A stretch of 43,837 bases of DNA from Oscillospiraceae bacterium (GTDB lineage Bacteria; Bacillota; Clostridia; Oscillospirales; Acutalibacteraceae), in assembly GCA_022763825.1 (NCBI GenBank), contig JALEQX010000065.1, positions 1-43,837 of the forward strand, written 5' to 3'. The first letter of the stretch is position 1, and each line of letters starts with the position of its first letter. The notes beneath the pieces are model-generated. The model worked only from the letters and a program-made list of their open reading frames with translations, was not told where the DNA came from and made no database searches. Of this stretch, positions 15,659 to 24,813 are shown piece after piece. Both the position numbers and the translations under genes were made by a program.

Positions 15659-16660
15659 ATGTTATTTGCGCGTGATATCGCCATAGATCTCGGCACCGCC
15701 AATACGCTCGTTTACGTCAAGGGCAAGGGAATTATAATGAACGAACCGTCGGTTGTCGCAGTTGATATAAAATCGGAAAATCCCAAGGTTGTCGCCGTCG
15801 GAGGCGAGGCTAAGGTTATGATAGGCAGAACCCCCGGTTCCATTGCGGCGAAAAAACCGCTTAAGGGCGGCGTTATCGCCGACTATGAAATGACCGCGGA
15901 CATGCTCAGGGCATTGATAGCAAAGGTTGTCAGCGGTTCTCTTTTCACCCGTGCGAGAGTAATTCTCACCGTTCCGTCGGGACTTACGGAGGTTGAAAGC
16001 CGTGCTTTTCATAACGCGGCGAGAAGCGCAGGCGCAAGATACGTCAGCATAATAGAGGAGCCCATGGCTTCGGCTATCGGCGCGGGACTGCCTGTTTCGG
16101 AGCCTGTCGGAAGCATGGTCGTAAACGTCGGCGGAGGTACCAGCGAGGTTGCGGTTATTTCGCTCGGCGATATCGTCACTTCGAACTCCGTAAGAATCGG
16201 AGGCGACGCTATGGACGAGGCTATAATTGCTTATATAAGAAAAAAACATCAGCTCTTAATCGGCGAGAGAACCGCCGAGGAACTAAAAATAAAAATCGGT
16301 TCCGCCGTACCGTATGACGGCGAGGGCGCTATGGATATAAAGGGCAGAAATCTTGTCGACGGCCTTCCAAAAAACACGGAAATAACGTCTGACGAGGTTC
16401 GTTCGGCAATTTCCGATGCTGTCAATCAGATCGCCGATACGGTATGTGAAACGCTCGAAAAAACTCCGCCGGAGCTTGCATCCGACATTATGGACAGGGG
16501 AATAGTTCTCACCGGAGGCGGAGCGCTGCTTCGCGGTCTTGACAAACTTATCAGCGACAGAACGAAAATCGACGTGCGCGTTTCGGACAATCCCCGCGAA
16601 TGCACCGTTGTAGGCGCCGGCAAATGCCTGGAGGTCAGCGTTCTTAATATTAACAGATAA
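15659..16660 (+). CDS. mreB: Rod-shape determining protein MreB
   Basis: Bacterial actin that forms membrane-associated filaments guiding cell-wall elongation. Actin-fold phosphate motifs are visible: DIAIDLGTANTLVYVKGKGI at the N-terminus, NVGGGTSEVAVISLG in the middle and GIVLTGGGALLRGLD toward the end. The protein is 333 residues, the usual size. A GTG at 15641 would extend it by six residues, but the ATG at 15659 sits 8 bases after AAAGGATG and matches the family start. It is the first gene of mreB-mreC-mreD-PBP2. Confidence 0.96.
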   Translation: MLFARDIAIDLGTANTLVYVKGKGIIMNEPSVVAVDIKSENPKVVAVGGEAKVMIGRTPGSIAAKKPLKGGVIADYEMTADMLRALIAKVVSGSLFTRARVILTVPSGLTEVESRAFHNAARSAGARYVSIIEEPMASAIGAGLPVSEPVGSMVVNVGGGTSEVAVISLGDIVTSNSVRIGGDAMDEAIIAYIRKKHQLLIGERTAEELKIKIGSAVPYDGEGAMDIKGRNLVDGLPKNTEITSDEVRSAISDAVNQIADTVCETLEKTPPELASDIMDRGIVLTGGGALLRGLDKLISDRTKIDVRVSDNPRECTVVGAGKCLEVSVLNINR

Positions 16661-16675
16661 AGATTCGGAGTTATT

Positions 16676-17518
16676 ATGGACAGATTCTTTAAAAGCAGGA
16701 GATTTAAGGCGTTTATATGCGTGTTTGCGGCTCTTCTTGCCGGCATTGTATTTGCGGCTGTTACGACGGATTCGGTTTCTCCGTTGACCGCCGCTGCGGG
16801 TATAGTGTTCAGTCCGCTGCAAAAGCTGTCTTCCGCCGTCGGAGAAAAAACGAGAAACACGTTCGGCTCTTTCGTCTCATCCTCGATATATAAAGAGGAA
16901 ATTTCGAGACTCAGCGGTGAACTTAATAAGAAAAACGAAGAGCTCGTCGACTACGAGCGGACAAAGCAGAAACTTAATTCATATGAGGAATTTCTCGGCG
17001 TAAAGGATTCGAATCCCGACTATGTTTTCTGCCCGGCAACGGTTATTTCGCGCGATGCGTCGGACGTTTACAATACATTTATGATAGACAAGGGCTCGTC
17101 CGATTCCGTAAGCGTAAATGACCCCGTAATATACGGCAATTACGTTGTCGGAATAGTCAAGGAGGTTTCCCCGACCTCCAGCGTCGTTAAAACCATACTT
17201 GACCCGAGTGTTAATATAAGCGTTTATGAGATTAAAACGAGGGAGAGCGGTTATTCATCGACGACTTCCCGCCTTTCTTTCGACGGACTGTGCAGAATGT
17301 CCGGACTTACGCGGACGACCGCGGTTTCAAAGGGCGGAGTGGTGTGCACGTCGGGTCTGGGCGGTATTTTCCCGCGTGACCTTATCGTCGGAACCGTCGA
17401 CGAAATAAGAGACGAGGACAACGACGTTTCCTCATATGCCGTTATTGAACCCGGCGTTGATATAAAAACAGTCGCCGATGTGTTCGTAATAACCGATTTT
17501 GAGGGACAGAACGGCTGA
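16676..17518 (+). CDS. mreC: Rod-shape determining protein MreC
   Basis: Bitopic membrane scaffold linking MreB to the peptidoglycan synthases. The 280-residue protein has a basic start, one membrane helix (about residues 11-30), a coiled coil of about residues 63-105 (KEEISRLSGELNKKNEELVD) and a beta-rich extracellular domain. That domain carries GSSDSVSVNDPVIYGNYVVG and the late segment SGLGGIFPRDLIVGTV, both typical of MreC. It lies 15 bases after mreB and 21 before mreD. Confidence 0.93.
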   Translation: MDRFFKSRRFKAFICVFAALLAGIVFAAVTTDSVSPLTAAAGIVFSPLQKLSSAVGEKTRNTFGSFVSSSIYKEEISRLSGELNKKNEELVDYERTKQKLNSYEEFLGVKDSNPDYVFCPATVISRDASDVYNTFMIDKGSSDSVSVNDPVIYGNYVVGIVKEVSPTSSVVKTILDPSVNISVYEIKTRESGYSSTTSRLSFDGLCRMSGLTRTTAVSKGGVVCTSGLGGIFPRDLIVGTVDEIRDEDNDVSSYAVIEPGVDIKTVADVFVITDFEGQNG

Positions 17519-17539
17519 TTTTTTCGGGAGATTTTATTT

Positions 17540-18073
17540 ATGTTTTACAGGGAGAACGTGAAAAGAAATGCGCGCCGTGTGATTTTTTTGGCTTTCGTTG
17601 CGCTGTCTGCGCTTATTGAGAACTCAGCCGGAGCCCGCGGAATCTTTTCTTTTAAAATTATATATATGATTCCGCTTGTCGTTTCTCTCGGCGTTTTCGA
17701 AAAAGAGACGTGCGGACTCGTTTACGGCATTATCGGCGGTGCGTTCATAGATGTTTCGTCTGTTTCGCCCGACGGGCTGAACGCCCTGTTTTTCGCATTT
17801 GCCGGATGTACGGCGGGCGTGCTTGTACACTACGTAATGAAGAGGAATTTTATAAGCGCGTTTATAATAACGGCCGTTTCGTCTGTTGTTTACGAGACTA
17901 TGGCGTGGCTTATACGCGTTATGATACCCGTGGGAGACAGGGGATGCGCCTTGCTTTTAAGCCGGTATCTGCCGTCGGCGGGATTAACCGTTTTGATTTT
18001 GCCCGTTACTTATATTATAACGGGACTGTGCATGAAGTATCTGAAGGATAAGGAAAACATCGTTATCGGGTGA
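17540..18073 (+). CDS. mreD: Rod-shape determining protein MreD
   Basis: Integral membrane member of the elongasome, 177 residues, with about five hydrophobic segments. MreD proteins are poorly conserved; here the assignment rests on the size, the membrane pattern, the segment LVYGIIGGAFIDVSS, and the position directly between mreC and the PBP2 gene. The start follows GGGAG. The stop overlaps or nearly touches the next gene. Confidence 0.88.
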   Translation: MFYRENVKRNARRVIFLAFVALSALIENSAGARGIFSFKIIYMIPLVVSLGVFEKETCGLVYGIIGGAFIDVSSVSPDGLNALFFAFAGCTAGVLVHYVMKRNFISAFIITAVSSVVYETMAWLIRVMIPVGDRGCALLLSRYLPSAGLTVLILPVTYIITGLCMKYLKDKENIVIG

Positions 18074-18078
18074 CGCTT

Positions 18079-20178
18079 ATGGATAAAACAAAAATAATAA
18101 GACGGGCGAGAGTAACGTTCGTTTTGTTTATATGCGCGGCGATAATTTTTGTTTCGGCTGTCGTAAGAGTTCAGTTTTTTGACGAGGATTCATACGCCGC
18201 GGGCAAAAAATACAGAACGTACGAGGTTGCGGTCGAGGCTTCGAGGGGCGAGATTCTCGACAGAAACGGCAAACCGCTCGTTACCAACAGACAGGGCAAC
18301 CGCATAATATTTGACGCTTCGTCTTTCCCCTCGTCGTCTGAAAAAGAACAGCGTAATACTATTATTAATTCTCTTATAAAATTATTCGAATCGAATTCTC
18401 TCGAATGGGACGACAATCTGCCTATAATATTCGACGATAACGGCAGTCTCGTATTCGCCGAGGACAGGGAAGCCGATATCAAGGCGCTTAAAAATAAAAA
18501 TATGCTCAATCTAAACAGATACGCTACGGCGCAGAACTGTATGGACGCGCTTATAGATATGTATTCGCTTTCAGATTACGCCCTTGCCGACGCGCGGAAA
18601 ATAGCGTCCGTTTTGTATGAAATGTGGCGTACGGGCTATTCAGTCAGCAATCCGTTCGTTTTCGCAGAGGACGTCCCGAATGAAATCGTTTCGATTATTC
18701 TTGAAAACAGCGATTTGTACACAGGCGTAAAATCCGAGGTCGTAACGTACAGAGAGTACGGGAATACGCCTCTTGCCTCTCATATTCTCGGCATTGTCGG
18801 AGTTATTAACGACACGGAGTACGAAAACGCGAAAAAGAAAAATGAGGAACTTCTCTCGTCCGATACGCTGACCGCGGTACAGCGAAAGAAAATAGAGGTC
18901 AACGCATACTCGCTCAACGACGATATCGGTAAATTTGGCATTGAGAGTGTAATGGAGGAGTACCTCAGAGGGCAGAAAGGCATAAAAACCGTATCGATAG
19001 ACACTGATTCAAATGTTTCCGAGGAATATACGATTCCGCCCGTGCAGGGAAATACCGTCGTCACTACGATAGATTCGACATTGCAGAGCGTGGCGCAGAC
19101 CGCCCTTGAGAACAGAATTCTCGAGCTTACCGCCGAGGCGGGACTGGAAGCCGCCGGTGCGGTCGTCGTTCTGAATGTCAATACGGGCGAAGTGCTTGCA
19201 AGCGCTTCATACCCGACTTATAATCTTGCCGAGTATTACGACAAATACGACGAACTCGCGAAAAATCCCGCGTCCCCGCTGTGGAACAGGGTCTTGCAGA
19301 GTACATACGAGCCCGGTTCTACGATGAAGCCCGTTATGGCTGTCGCGGGACTCGAATCCGGAACTATAAACAAGGATTCAAAATTCTTCTGCGGTAAGGT
19401 ATTCGATTATCACGGACAGGAATTCGGATGCTTAGGCTCTCACGGAAATATAAACGTTGTCAGCGCGCTTGAGGTTTCGTGCAATATTTTCTTTTATAAT
19501 CTTGCCGACCTTATGGGTATTGATATTATGAACGATTATTCCCGCCGTTTCGGACTCGGAAGCAAAACCGGCGTAGAACTGCCGGAGGCTTCGGGTATTC
19601 TCGCGGGTAAGGCGTACAGAGAATCCGTAGGTCAGAAATGGTATTCGGGCGATACGATTCAGGCGGCTATCGGTCAGTCGGACAACCAGTTTACGCTTAT
19701 GCAGATGGTTAACTACTGTGCGACGATTGCAAACAACGGTACGCGCTATACTCCTCATTTCGTAAAAAGCGTCGTTACGTACGATTATTCCGATACCGTG
19801 TCGGAGACCGGTATAACCGTGGCTCAGAATACGGGCGTTGCACAGAATACGATTAATATTGTCAAAGAGGGTATGTACGACGTTGCAAACTACAGTTCGT
19901 GCGCCTCGGCGTTTTCACCCTTACAGTACAAGGTGGCGGCAAAAACCGGTACCGCTCAGATTAAAAAGATTGTAAACGGAAGCATTGTAAACGGAAACAA
20001 TGGTTTTATAATGTGTTTCGGACCTTACGAGGCCCCGGAGATAGCAATAGCGGTCGTTGTCGAAAACGTTAACTCCGGTACCGCTACGGCAAAGGTTGCG
20101 GCTGATATATTCGAGTATTATTTCTCCTCGAGAAGTCAGGTTTCCGCAGTACAGCAGATAAATTCAATTCTTAATTAA
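18079..20178 (+). CDS. Penicillin-binding protein 2, class B transpeptidase of the elongasome
   Basis: Cross-links peptidoglycan during side-wall growth. One N-terminal membrane helix (about residues 10-30) is followed by a dimerisation domain (ASRGEILDRNGKPLVTN) and the transpeptidase domain. The three active-site motifs are SxxK in GSTMKP near residue 415, SxN as SCN near 466, and KTGTAQ near 621. There is no C-terminal PASTA domain, which separates it from SpoVD. An in-frame GTG at 18070 overlaps the mreD stop as GTGA, but the ATG at 18079 is spaced 5 bases after GGGTGA and is preferred; both are possible. The position after mreD supports a role with MreBCD. Confidence 0.93.
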   Translation: MDKTKIIRRARVTFVLFICAAIIFVSAVVRVQFFDEDSYAAGKKYRTYEVAVEASRGEILDRNGKPLVTNRQGNRIIFDASSFPSSSEKEQRNTIINSLIKLFESNSLEWDDNLPIIFDDNGSLVFAEDREADIKALKNKNMLNLNRYATAQNCMDALIDMYSLSDYALADARKIASVLYEMWRTGYSVSNPFVFAEDVPNEIVSIILENSDLYTGVKSEVVTYREYGNTPLASHILGIVGVINDTEYENAKKKNEELLSSDTLTAVQRKKIEVNAYSLNDDIGKFGIESVMEEYLRGQKGIKTVSIDTDSNVSEEYTIPPVQGNTVVTTIDSTLQSVAQTALENRILELTAEAGLEAAGAVVVLNVNTGEVLASASYPTYNLAEYYDKYDELAKNPASPLWNRVLQSTYEPGSTMKPVMAVAGLESGTINKDSKFFCGKVFDYHGQEFGCLGSHGNINVVSALEVSCNIFFYNLADLMGIDIMNDYSRRFGLGSKTGVELPEASGILAGKAYRESVGQKWYSGDTIQAAIGQSDNQFTLMQMVNYCATIANNGTRYTPHFVKSVVTYDYSDTVSETGITVAQNTGVAQNTINIVKEGMYDVANYSSCASAFSPLQYKVAAKTGTAQIKKIVNGSIVNGNNGFIMCFGPYEAPEIAIAVVVENVNSGTATAKVAADIFEYYFSSRSQVSAVQQINSILN

Positions 20179-20196
20179 TACATTCGGAGGAAAGTT

Positions 20197-20931
20197 ATGT
20201 CAGACGTTATTGCGGTCGCTTCCGGCAAGGGAGGGGTAGGAAAATCTACTTTTTCGTGGCTGTTCGGCGGAGCGTTCGCCTCAATGGGAAGAAAAACGAT
20301 TCTTATCGATCTCGATGCGGGACTTAATGCGCTCGATATCCTTTTCGGAGTGCGGGAGAATACCGTTTTCGGCTGGAACGACGTCTCTGAGGGCAGGTGC
20401 TCTCTTGACGACGCAGTTATGCACTGCGGTGAAAATATCGATTTGCTCGCTTCCCCTTCGGAGGTTAAAAATTTTGACTCTCTTTCGGACATAATAACCG
20501 GTCTTCGTGAAAAATACGAGCATATAATCCTTGACGCTCCCGCGGGACTCGAATCCGGATTTATCGGGGCGGTCAAAAACTGCGATAAGACAATAATGGT
20601 TGCTACACCTGACGCCGTAAGCGTTCAGGGCGCAGCGAAGGCTGCGGGAAAAGCTGCCGAATACGGCGTTAATATAACGAATCAGCGTATCGTCATAAAC
20701 AGATTTTTAAAAAAAGAAGCGAAGAAATCGAGGCTTCTTAATATCGACGGCGTTATTGATTCGTCGGGCGTCAGACTTTTGGGGATTATTCCTGAGGACA
20801 AGGCTCTTATATGCATGTCGGTTACGGGTAAAATGCCTAAAAAGAAAAGCGAAGTTTATTGTGCGGTGAAGCGTATAGCCATGCGCGCCGAGGGAAAAAA
20901 TGTTCCGCTTGATTTTAAACATATGAAATAA
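20197..20931 (+). CDS. minD: MinD-like ATPase lacking the membrane-targeting tail
   Basis: ParA/MinD-type ATPase of 244 residues. It has the deviant Walker A SGKGGVGKST with the signature lysine, the DLDAGLNALDILFG segment and the switch segment ILDAPAGLESG. MinD normally positions the division site by cycling on the membrane with MinC. This protein ends GKNVPLDFKHMK, directly where other MinD proteins continue into an amphipathic helix that binds the membrane; that helix is absent, and the downstream bases do not encode one in any frame that I can see. MinC and MinE genes are also absent from the cluster. The start follows CGGAGGAAAG, 18 bases after the PBP2 stop. A divergent role, for example a different partner, is possible. 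Confidence 0.85.
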   Translation: MSDVIAVASGKGGVGKSTFSWLFGGAFASMGRKTILIDLDAGLNALDILFGVRENTVFGWNDVSEGRCSLDDAVMHCGENIDLLASPSEVKNFDSLSDIITGLREKYEHIILDAPAGLESGFIGAVKNCDKTIMVATPDAVSVQGAAKAAGKAAEYGVNITNQRIVINRFLKKEAKKSRLLNIDGVIDSSGVRLLGIIPEDKALICMSVTGKMPKKKSEVYCAVKRIAMRAEGKNVPLDFKHMK

Positions 20932-20935
20932 ACAG

Positions 20936-20964
20936 TTGAAATATACAAAAATGTATGTTAAAAT
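20936..20964 (+). promoter_or_regulatory. Promoter of mgsA
   Basis: TTGAAA (20936-20941) and TAAAAT (20959-20964), 17 bases apart, in the gap between minD and mgsA. It would allow mgsA to be expressed apart from the mre operon. Confidence 0.45.
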
Positions 20965-21045
20965 ACACATGTGAACCTGTGTTTATATGGAAAAACTTAT
21001 GGTAAAATTATAATTATTGTATACTGAATGAAAGATGGTGTTTTT

Positions 21046-21450
21046 ATGAATATCGCATTGATAGCTCACGATTCCAAAAAGGAGCTTATGACGCAGTTCT
21101 GTATCGCTTACTGCGGAATACTCAGCCATCATAACTTGTGCGCTACGGGAACGACGGGACGTATTGTCGCCGACGCTACCGGACTTGAAATCAAAAAATA
21201 CATGAGCGGTACGCAGGGCGGTGACCAGCAGATAGGCGCGAGAATCGCATGCAACGAAATCGATTTGCTTCTCTTCTTCAGAGACCCGCTTAACGCAAAA
21301 CCCCACGAACCGAACGAAGCTAATCTTTTAAGACTGTGCGATGTTCACAATGTACCTGTTGCAACGAATATCGCTACGGCTGAGTCGCTTGTCAGGGGAC
21401 TCGAAAGAGGAGACCTCGACTGGAGAGACATTGTAAATCCTAAAAAATAA
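21046..21450 (+). CDS. mgsA: Methylglyoxal synthase
   Basis: Converts dihydroxyacetone phosphate to methylglyoxal and phosphate, a bypass of lower glycolysis. The 134-residue protein matches the family closely: [12 protein letters not shown] at the start, [16 protein letters not shown], the [11 protein letters not shown] segment with the catalytic Asp, and [20 protein letters not shown]. The His and Asp residues around PHEPN are conserved. An upstream ATG at 21028 would add six residues; the internal ATG gives the family start. In clostridia mgsA commonly ends the mre-min-rodA cluster, which fits its place here. Confidence 0.95.
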   Translation: MNIALIAHDSKKELMTQFCIAYCGILSHHNLCATGTTGRIVADATGLEIKKYMSGTQGGDQQIGARIACNEIDLLLFFRDPLNAKPHEPNEANLLRLCDVHNVPVATNIATAESLVRGLERGDLDWRDIVNPKK

Positions 21451-21477
21451 TGTTTCCTCATCGAATGAAAAACGAAT

Positions 21478-21552
21478 AAAAACGAAGAAGCTATAATTCG
21501 GAATAAGCATGTTGATTACAGCTTGGATTATGTTTTATAGCTTCGTTTTTTT
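21478..21552 (+). terminator. Probable terminator after mgsA, long-loop hairpin
   Basis: AAAAACGAAG-AAGCTATAA (21478-21495) can pair, with a 3-base bulge, with TTATAGCTTCGTTTTT (about 21535-21550), which ends in a T-run. The loop is about 40 bases, larger than usual. Confidence 0.5.
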
Positions 21553-21630
21553 ATTAGAATTATTATTTTGTTTTAAGGTTTTTATCTTTATTATCAGGAT
21601 GAAAACGCAGTATAACGAGGTATTTTTGTT

Positions 21631-22971
21631 ATGGCATTGCTAACTAAGGCTGTTAAGGGTACGAACGACGTTCTGCCCTCGGACAGCTATAAAAATCAGT
21701 TTATAGAATCGACCGTACTCGAAATTGCCGAAAATTTCGGTTTTAAGGAGATAAGGACTCCCGTTTTCGAGCATACGGAGCTTTTTAACAGAAGCGTCGG
21801 CGACACTACCGACGTCGTTCAGAAAGAGATGTATACCTTTGACGACAACGGCGGCAGAAGCATTTCATTAAAGCCGGAGGGCACTGCGGGAGCTGTCCGC
21901 GCGTTTCTCGAACACGGACTTTTCAACGAGCCTTTACCGCAGAAGCTCGCATATGTAACGCCGTGTTACAGATATGAAAAACCCCAGGCGGGCAGGTTAA
22001 GAGAGTTTCACCAGTTCGGAGTCGAGTGCCTCGGCGCGGGAACTCCGCAGGCTGACGCGGAGATTATTTCGCTCGCTCAGCACGTTTTCGATTTCTTCGG
22101 CGTTACGGGAATCAAACTCAACATAAATTCAATCGGTTGTCCCGAGTGCAGAAAGAAATATCACTCTGCATTAAAAGAATATTTTGAGTCGAAAAAATCG
22201 GATCTCTGTGAGACGTGCCTCGGCAGACTCGAGCGCAATCCCATGAGAATTCTCGACTGCAAGAGCCCCGTTTGTTCTTCAATAGCAAAGGACGCGCCGA
22301 AAGTGCTCGATTATATATGCGACGAGTGCAGAGAGCATTTTGAGGGCGTTAAGAAATGTCTTGACGCTATGGATATAGAATATACCGTCGATCCCATGAT
22401 AGTAAGGGGACTCGACTATTATACAAAAACGGTTTTTGAATTTGTTTCGACCGAGATAGGCGCGCAGGGAACGGTCTGCGGCGGCGGAAGATACGACGGA
22501 CTTATAAGCGAACTGGGCGGTCAGCCTCTTCCCGCCGCGGGATTCGGCATGGGAATAGAGAGACTTATGCTCTTAATGCAGACTCAGAACACGCCTATGC
22601 CGGCACCCAAACCCGTTGATTTGTATATCGCTTCGACCGACGAGAGTACAATGCTTCTTGCATTAAAACTTGCAGACGAACTGAGAAGCGAGGGCGTGAG
22701 CGTTCAGCTCGACGTTGTCGGACGTTCGGTTAAGGCACAGATGAAGTTTGCTAACAAAATCGGCGCGCTTTACACAGCTGTGCTCGGTTCCGATGAAGTA
22801 TCGAACGGAAAAGTTACCGTTAAATGCATGGAGGACGGAAACGGCGAAGAGCTCGAGCTTGAAGATTTTGCCGAGCATTTTATAAGCATGTCCGTAAATA
22901 AATCGCTTGAAGGACTCGGCGATTTAGACGGAGATTTTGACATATCAAGTTTGTTGGGAGGTAGTCTGTGA
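21631..22971 (+). CDS. hisS: Histidyl-tRNA synthetase
   Basis: Charges tRNA-His. Class II core motifs are present: the N-terminal KGTNDVLPSDS, motif 2 YRYEKPQAGRLREFHQFGVE, the histidine-binding GLDYYTKTVFE, and motif 3 AAGFGMGIERL. A C-terminal anticodon-binding domain follows (DLYIASTDE onward). At 446 residues it is slightly longer than average, with an acidic tail (DLDGDFDISSLLGG). The start lies after AACGAGGT. The stop overlaps the aspS start by 4 bases. Confidence 0.97.
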   Translation: MALLTKAVKGTNDVLPSDSYKNQFIESTVLEIAENFGFKEIRTPVFEHTELFNRSVGDTTDVVQKEMYTFDDNGGRSISLKPEGTAGAVRAFLEHGLFNEPLPQKLAYVTPCYRYEKPQAGRLREFHQFGVECLGAGTPQADAEIISLAQHVFDFFGVTGIKLNINSIGCPECRKKYHSALKEYFESKKSDLCETCLGRLERNPMRILDCKSPVCSSIAKDAPKVLDYICDECREHFEGVKKCLDAMDIEYTVDPMIVRGLDYYTKTVFEFVSTEIGAQGTVCGGGRYDGLISELGGQPLPAAGFGMGIERLMLLMQTQNTPMPAPKPVDLYIASTDESTMLLALKLADELRSEGVSVQLDVVGRSVKAQMKFANKIGALYTAVLGSDEVSNGKVTVKCMEDGNGEELELEDFAEHFISMSVNKSLEGLGDLDGDFDISSLLGGSL

Positions 22972-24782
22972 CAAAAAGTCACGGCGAGAGAAAAATGGAT
23001 TTTTTAACGGGAATGAAGAGAACTCATTACTGCTCGGACTTAATAGCGTCCGACGGCGGTAAATCGGTTACGGTATGCGGATGGGTTCAGGTCAGCCGCG
23101 ACCTCGGAGGTCTTATTTTTATTGACTTAAGAGAAAGAACGGGTATCGTTCAGCTTGCATTCGACGACAGCACTGACAGAGGAGTATTTGATAAGGCTTC
23201 ATCGGCAAGAAGCGAGTACGTTTTGGCGGCAAAGGGCGTTGTAAGAGAGCGTTCGTCAAAAAATAAGGATATCGAAACGGGAGATATCGAGATTGAAGTC
23301 AAGGAACTTCGTATTTTAGGCAAGAGCGAGACTCCTCCTTTTGAAATTATCGAGAACTGTCAGACTGCCGAAACGCAGAGACTCAAATACCGTTATCTCG
23401 ATTTAAGACGTCCCGACCTCCAGAAGAATATCCTTTTCAGAAACAAGGTTGCGCACATAACGAGAGATTATTTCTATGAAAAAGGATTCGTAGAGATTGA
23501 GACTCCCATTCTTATAAAATCCACGCCCGAGGGCGCGAGAGATTTCCTCGTTCCGTCGAGACTTCACAACGGCAGCTTCTACGCTCTGCCCCAGTCGCCC
23601 CAGCTTTACAAACAGCTTTCGATGGTTGCGGGCTTTGACAGATACATTCAGCTTGCCAGATGCTTCCGCGACGAGGATTCGAGAGCCGACAGACAGCCCG
23701 AATTTACGCAGATAGACCTTGAAATGTCGTTCGTCGACGTTGAGGACGTTTTAGAAGTCGGCGAGGGCTATATCGCGAGAATTTTCAAGGACGCTCTGGG
23801 CGTTGACATTCCTCTTCCGCTCAAACGTCTTACATATAAGGACGCAATGGAACGTTACGGTTCGGACAAGCCCGACACGCGTTTCGGCATGGAGATTTAC
23901 GACCTTTCCGACGAGGTTAAGGACAGTAATTTCGTCGTATTCAAATCCGCTCTCGAAAACGGCGGTACGGTAAGAGGCATTACGGCAAAGAATGCCGTAT
24001 CGAAGCTTTCGAGAAAGGAAATAGATAAGCTTACCGACTTCGTAAAGGGTATCGGCGCAAAGGGTCTTGCATGGATAAGAATGACCGACGACGGTATAGC
24101 TTCGTCGTTTGCAAAATTTATGAGCGAGGACGAGATGACCGCGATTCTCAATAAAGCGGGCGCGGAAAAGGGCGACGTAGTTCTCATTATCGCCGACGCT
24201 AAGAAGAATCTTGCGCTTACAAACCTCGGCGCGTTGAGATGCGAGGTCGCAAAGAAGCTTGACATTATCGGCGAGGGCTATAACTTCCTGTGGATTACCG
24301 AGTTCCCGTTCTTCGACTGGGACGAGGACAATCAGCAGTGGGTCGCAATGCACCATCCGTTTACCGCTCCTATGGACGAGTGTATTGACTATCTTGAAAC
24401 GGACAAGGCTTCTGTCAGAGCAAAGGCGTACGACCTTGTTTTGAACGGAATCGAGCTTTCGAGCGGTTCAATAAGAATTACGAATCCCGAATTACAGAAC
24501 AGAATGTTCAAGCTTCTGGGCTTTACCGACGAGGAAGCTCATGCGAAATTCGGATTCCTGCTTGACGCGTTCAAGTACGGCGCACCCCCGCACGGAGGTA
24601 TGGGCATAGGACTTGACCGTCTCGTAATGCAGATGCTCGGTGCTCAGAGTCTGAGAGACGTTATACCTTATCCCAAGCTTAAAGACGCGACGGAGGCTAT
24701 GACGCAGTGTCCGTCGCCCGTAGATTCCGCACAGCTTGACGAACTCGGAATCAAGGTTATTAAAACCGAAGAAAATAAATAA
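22968..24782 (+). CDS. aspS: Aspartyl-tRNA synthetase
   Basis: Charges tRNA-Asp. The bacterial-type enzyme of 604 residues has the N-terminal OB anticodon domain (VTVCGWVQVSRDLGGLIFID), the class II motif 2 region FRDEDSRADRQPEFTQ, a GAD insertion, and motif 3 GMGIGLDRLVM. The GTG start at 22968 is unusual but lies 7 bases after GGGAGGT and overlaps the hisS stop as GTGA; the internal ATG at 22995 has only a poor site, so the longer form is chosen. hisS-aspS is a common Firmicutes pair. Confidence 0.96.
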   Translation: MTKSHGERKMDFLTGMKRTHYCSDLIASDGGKSVTVCGWVQVSRDLGGLIFIDLRERTGIVQLAFDDSTDRGVFDKASSARSEYVLAAKGVVRERSSKNKDIETGDIEIEVKELRILGKSETPPFEIIENCQTAETQRLKYRYLDLRRPDLQKNILFRNKVAHITRDYFYEKGFVEIETPILIKSTPEGARDFLVPSRLHNGSFYALPQSPQLYKQLSMVAGFDRYIQLARCFRDEDSRADRQPEFTQIDLEMSFVDVEDVLEVGEGYIARIFKDALGVDIPLPLKRLTYKDAMERYGSDKPDTRFGMEIYDLSDEVKDSNFVVFKSALENGGTVRGITAKNAVSKLSRKEIDKLTDFVKGIGAKGLAWIRMTDDGIASSFAKFMSEDEMTAILNKAGAEKGDVVLIIADAKKNLALTNLGALRCEVAKKLDIIGEGYNFLWITEFPFFDWDEDNQQWVAMHHPFTAPMDECIDYLETDKASVRAKAYDLVLNGIELSSGSIRITNPELQNRMFKLLGFTDEEAHAKFGFLLDAFKYGAPPHGGMGIGLDRLVMQMLGAQSLRDVIPYPKLKDATEAMTQCPSPVDSAQLDELGIKVIKTEENK

Positions 24783-24813
24783 CGGCTTTATTGCCGTTTG
24801 CAGGTGATGAAAA

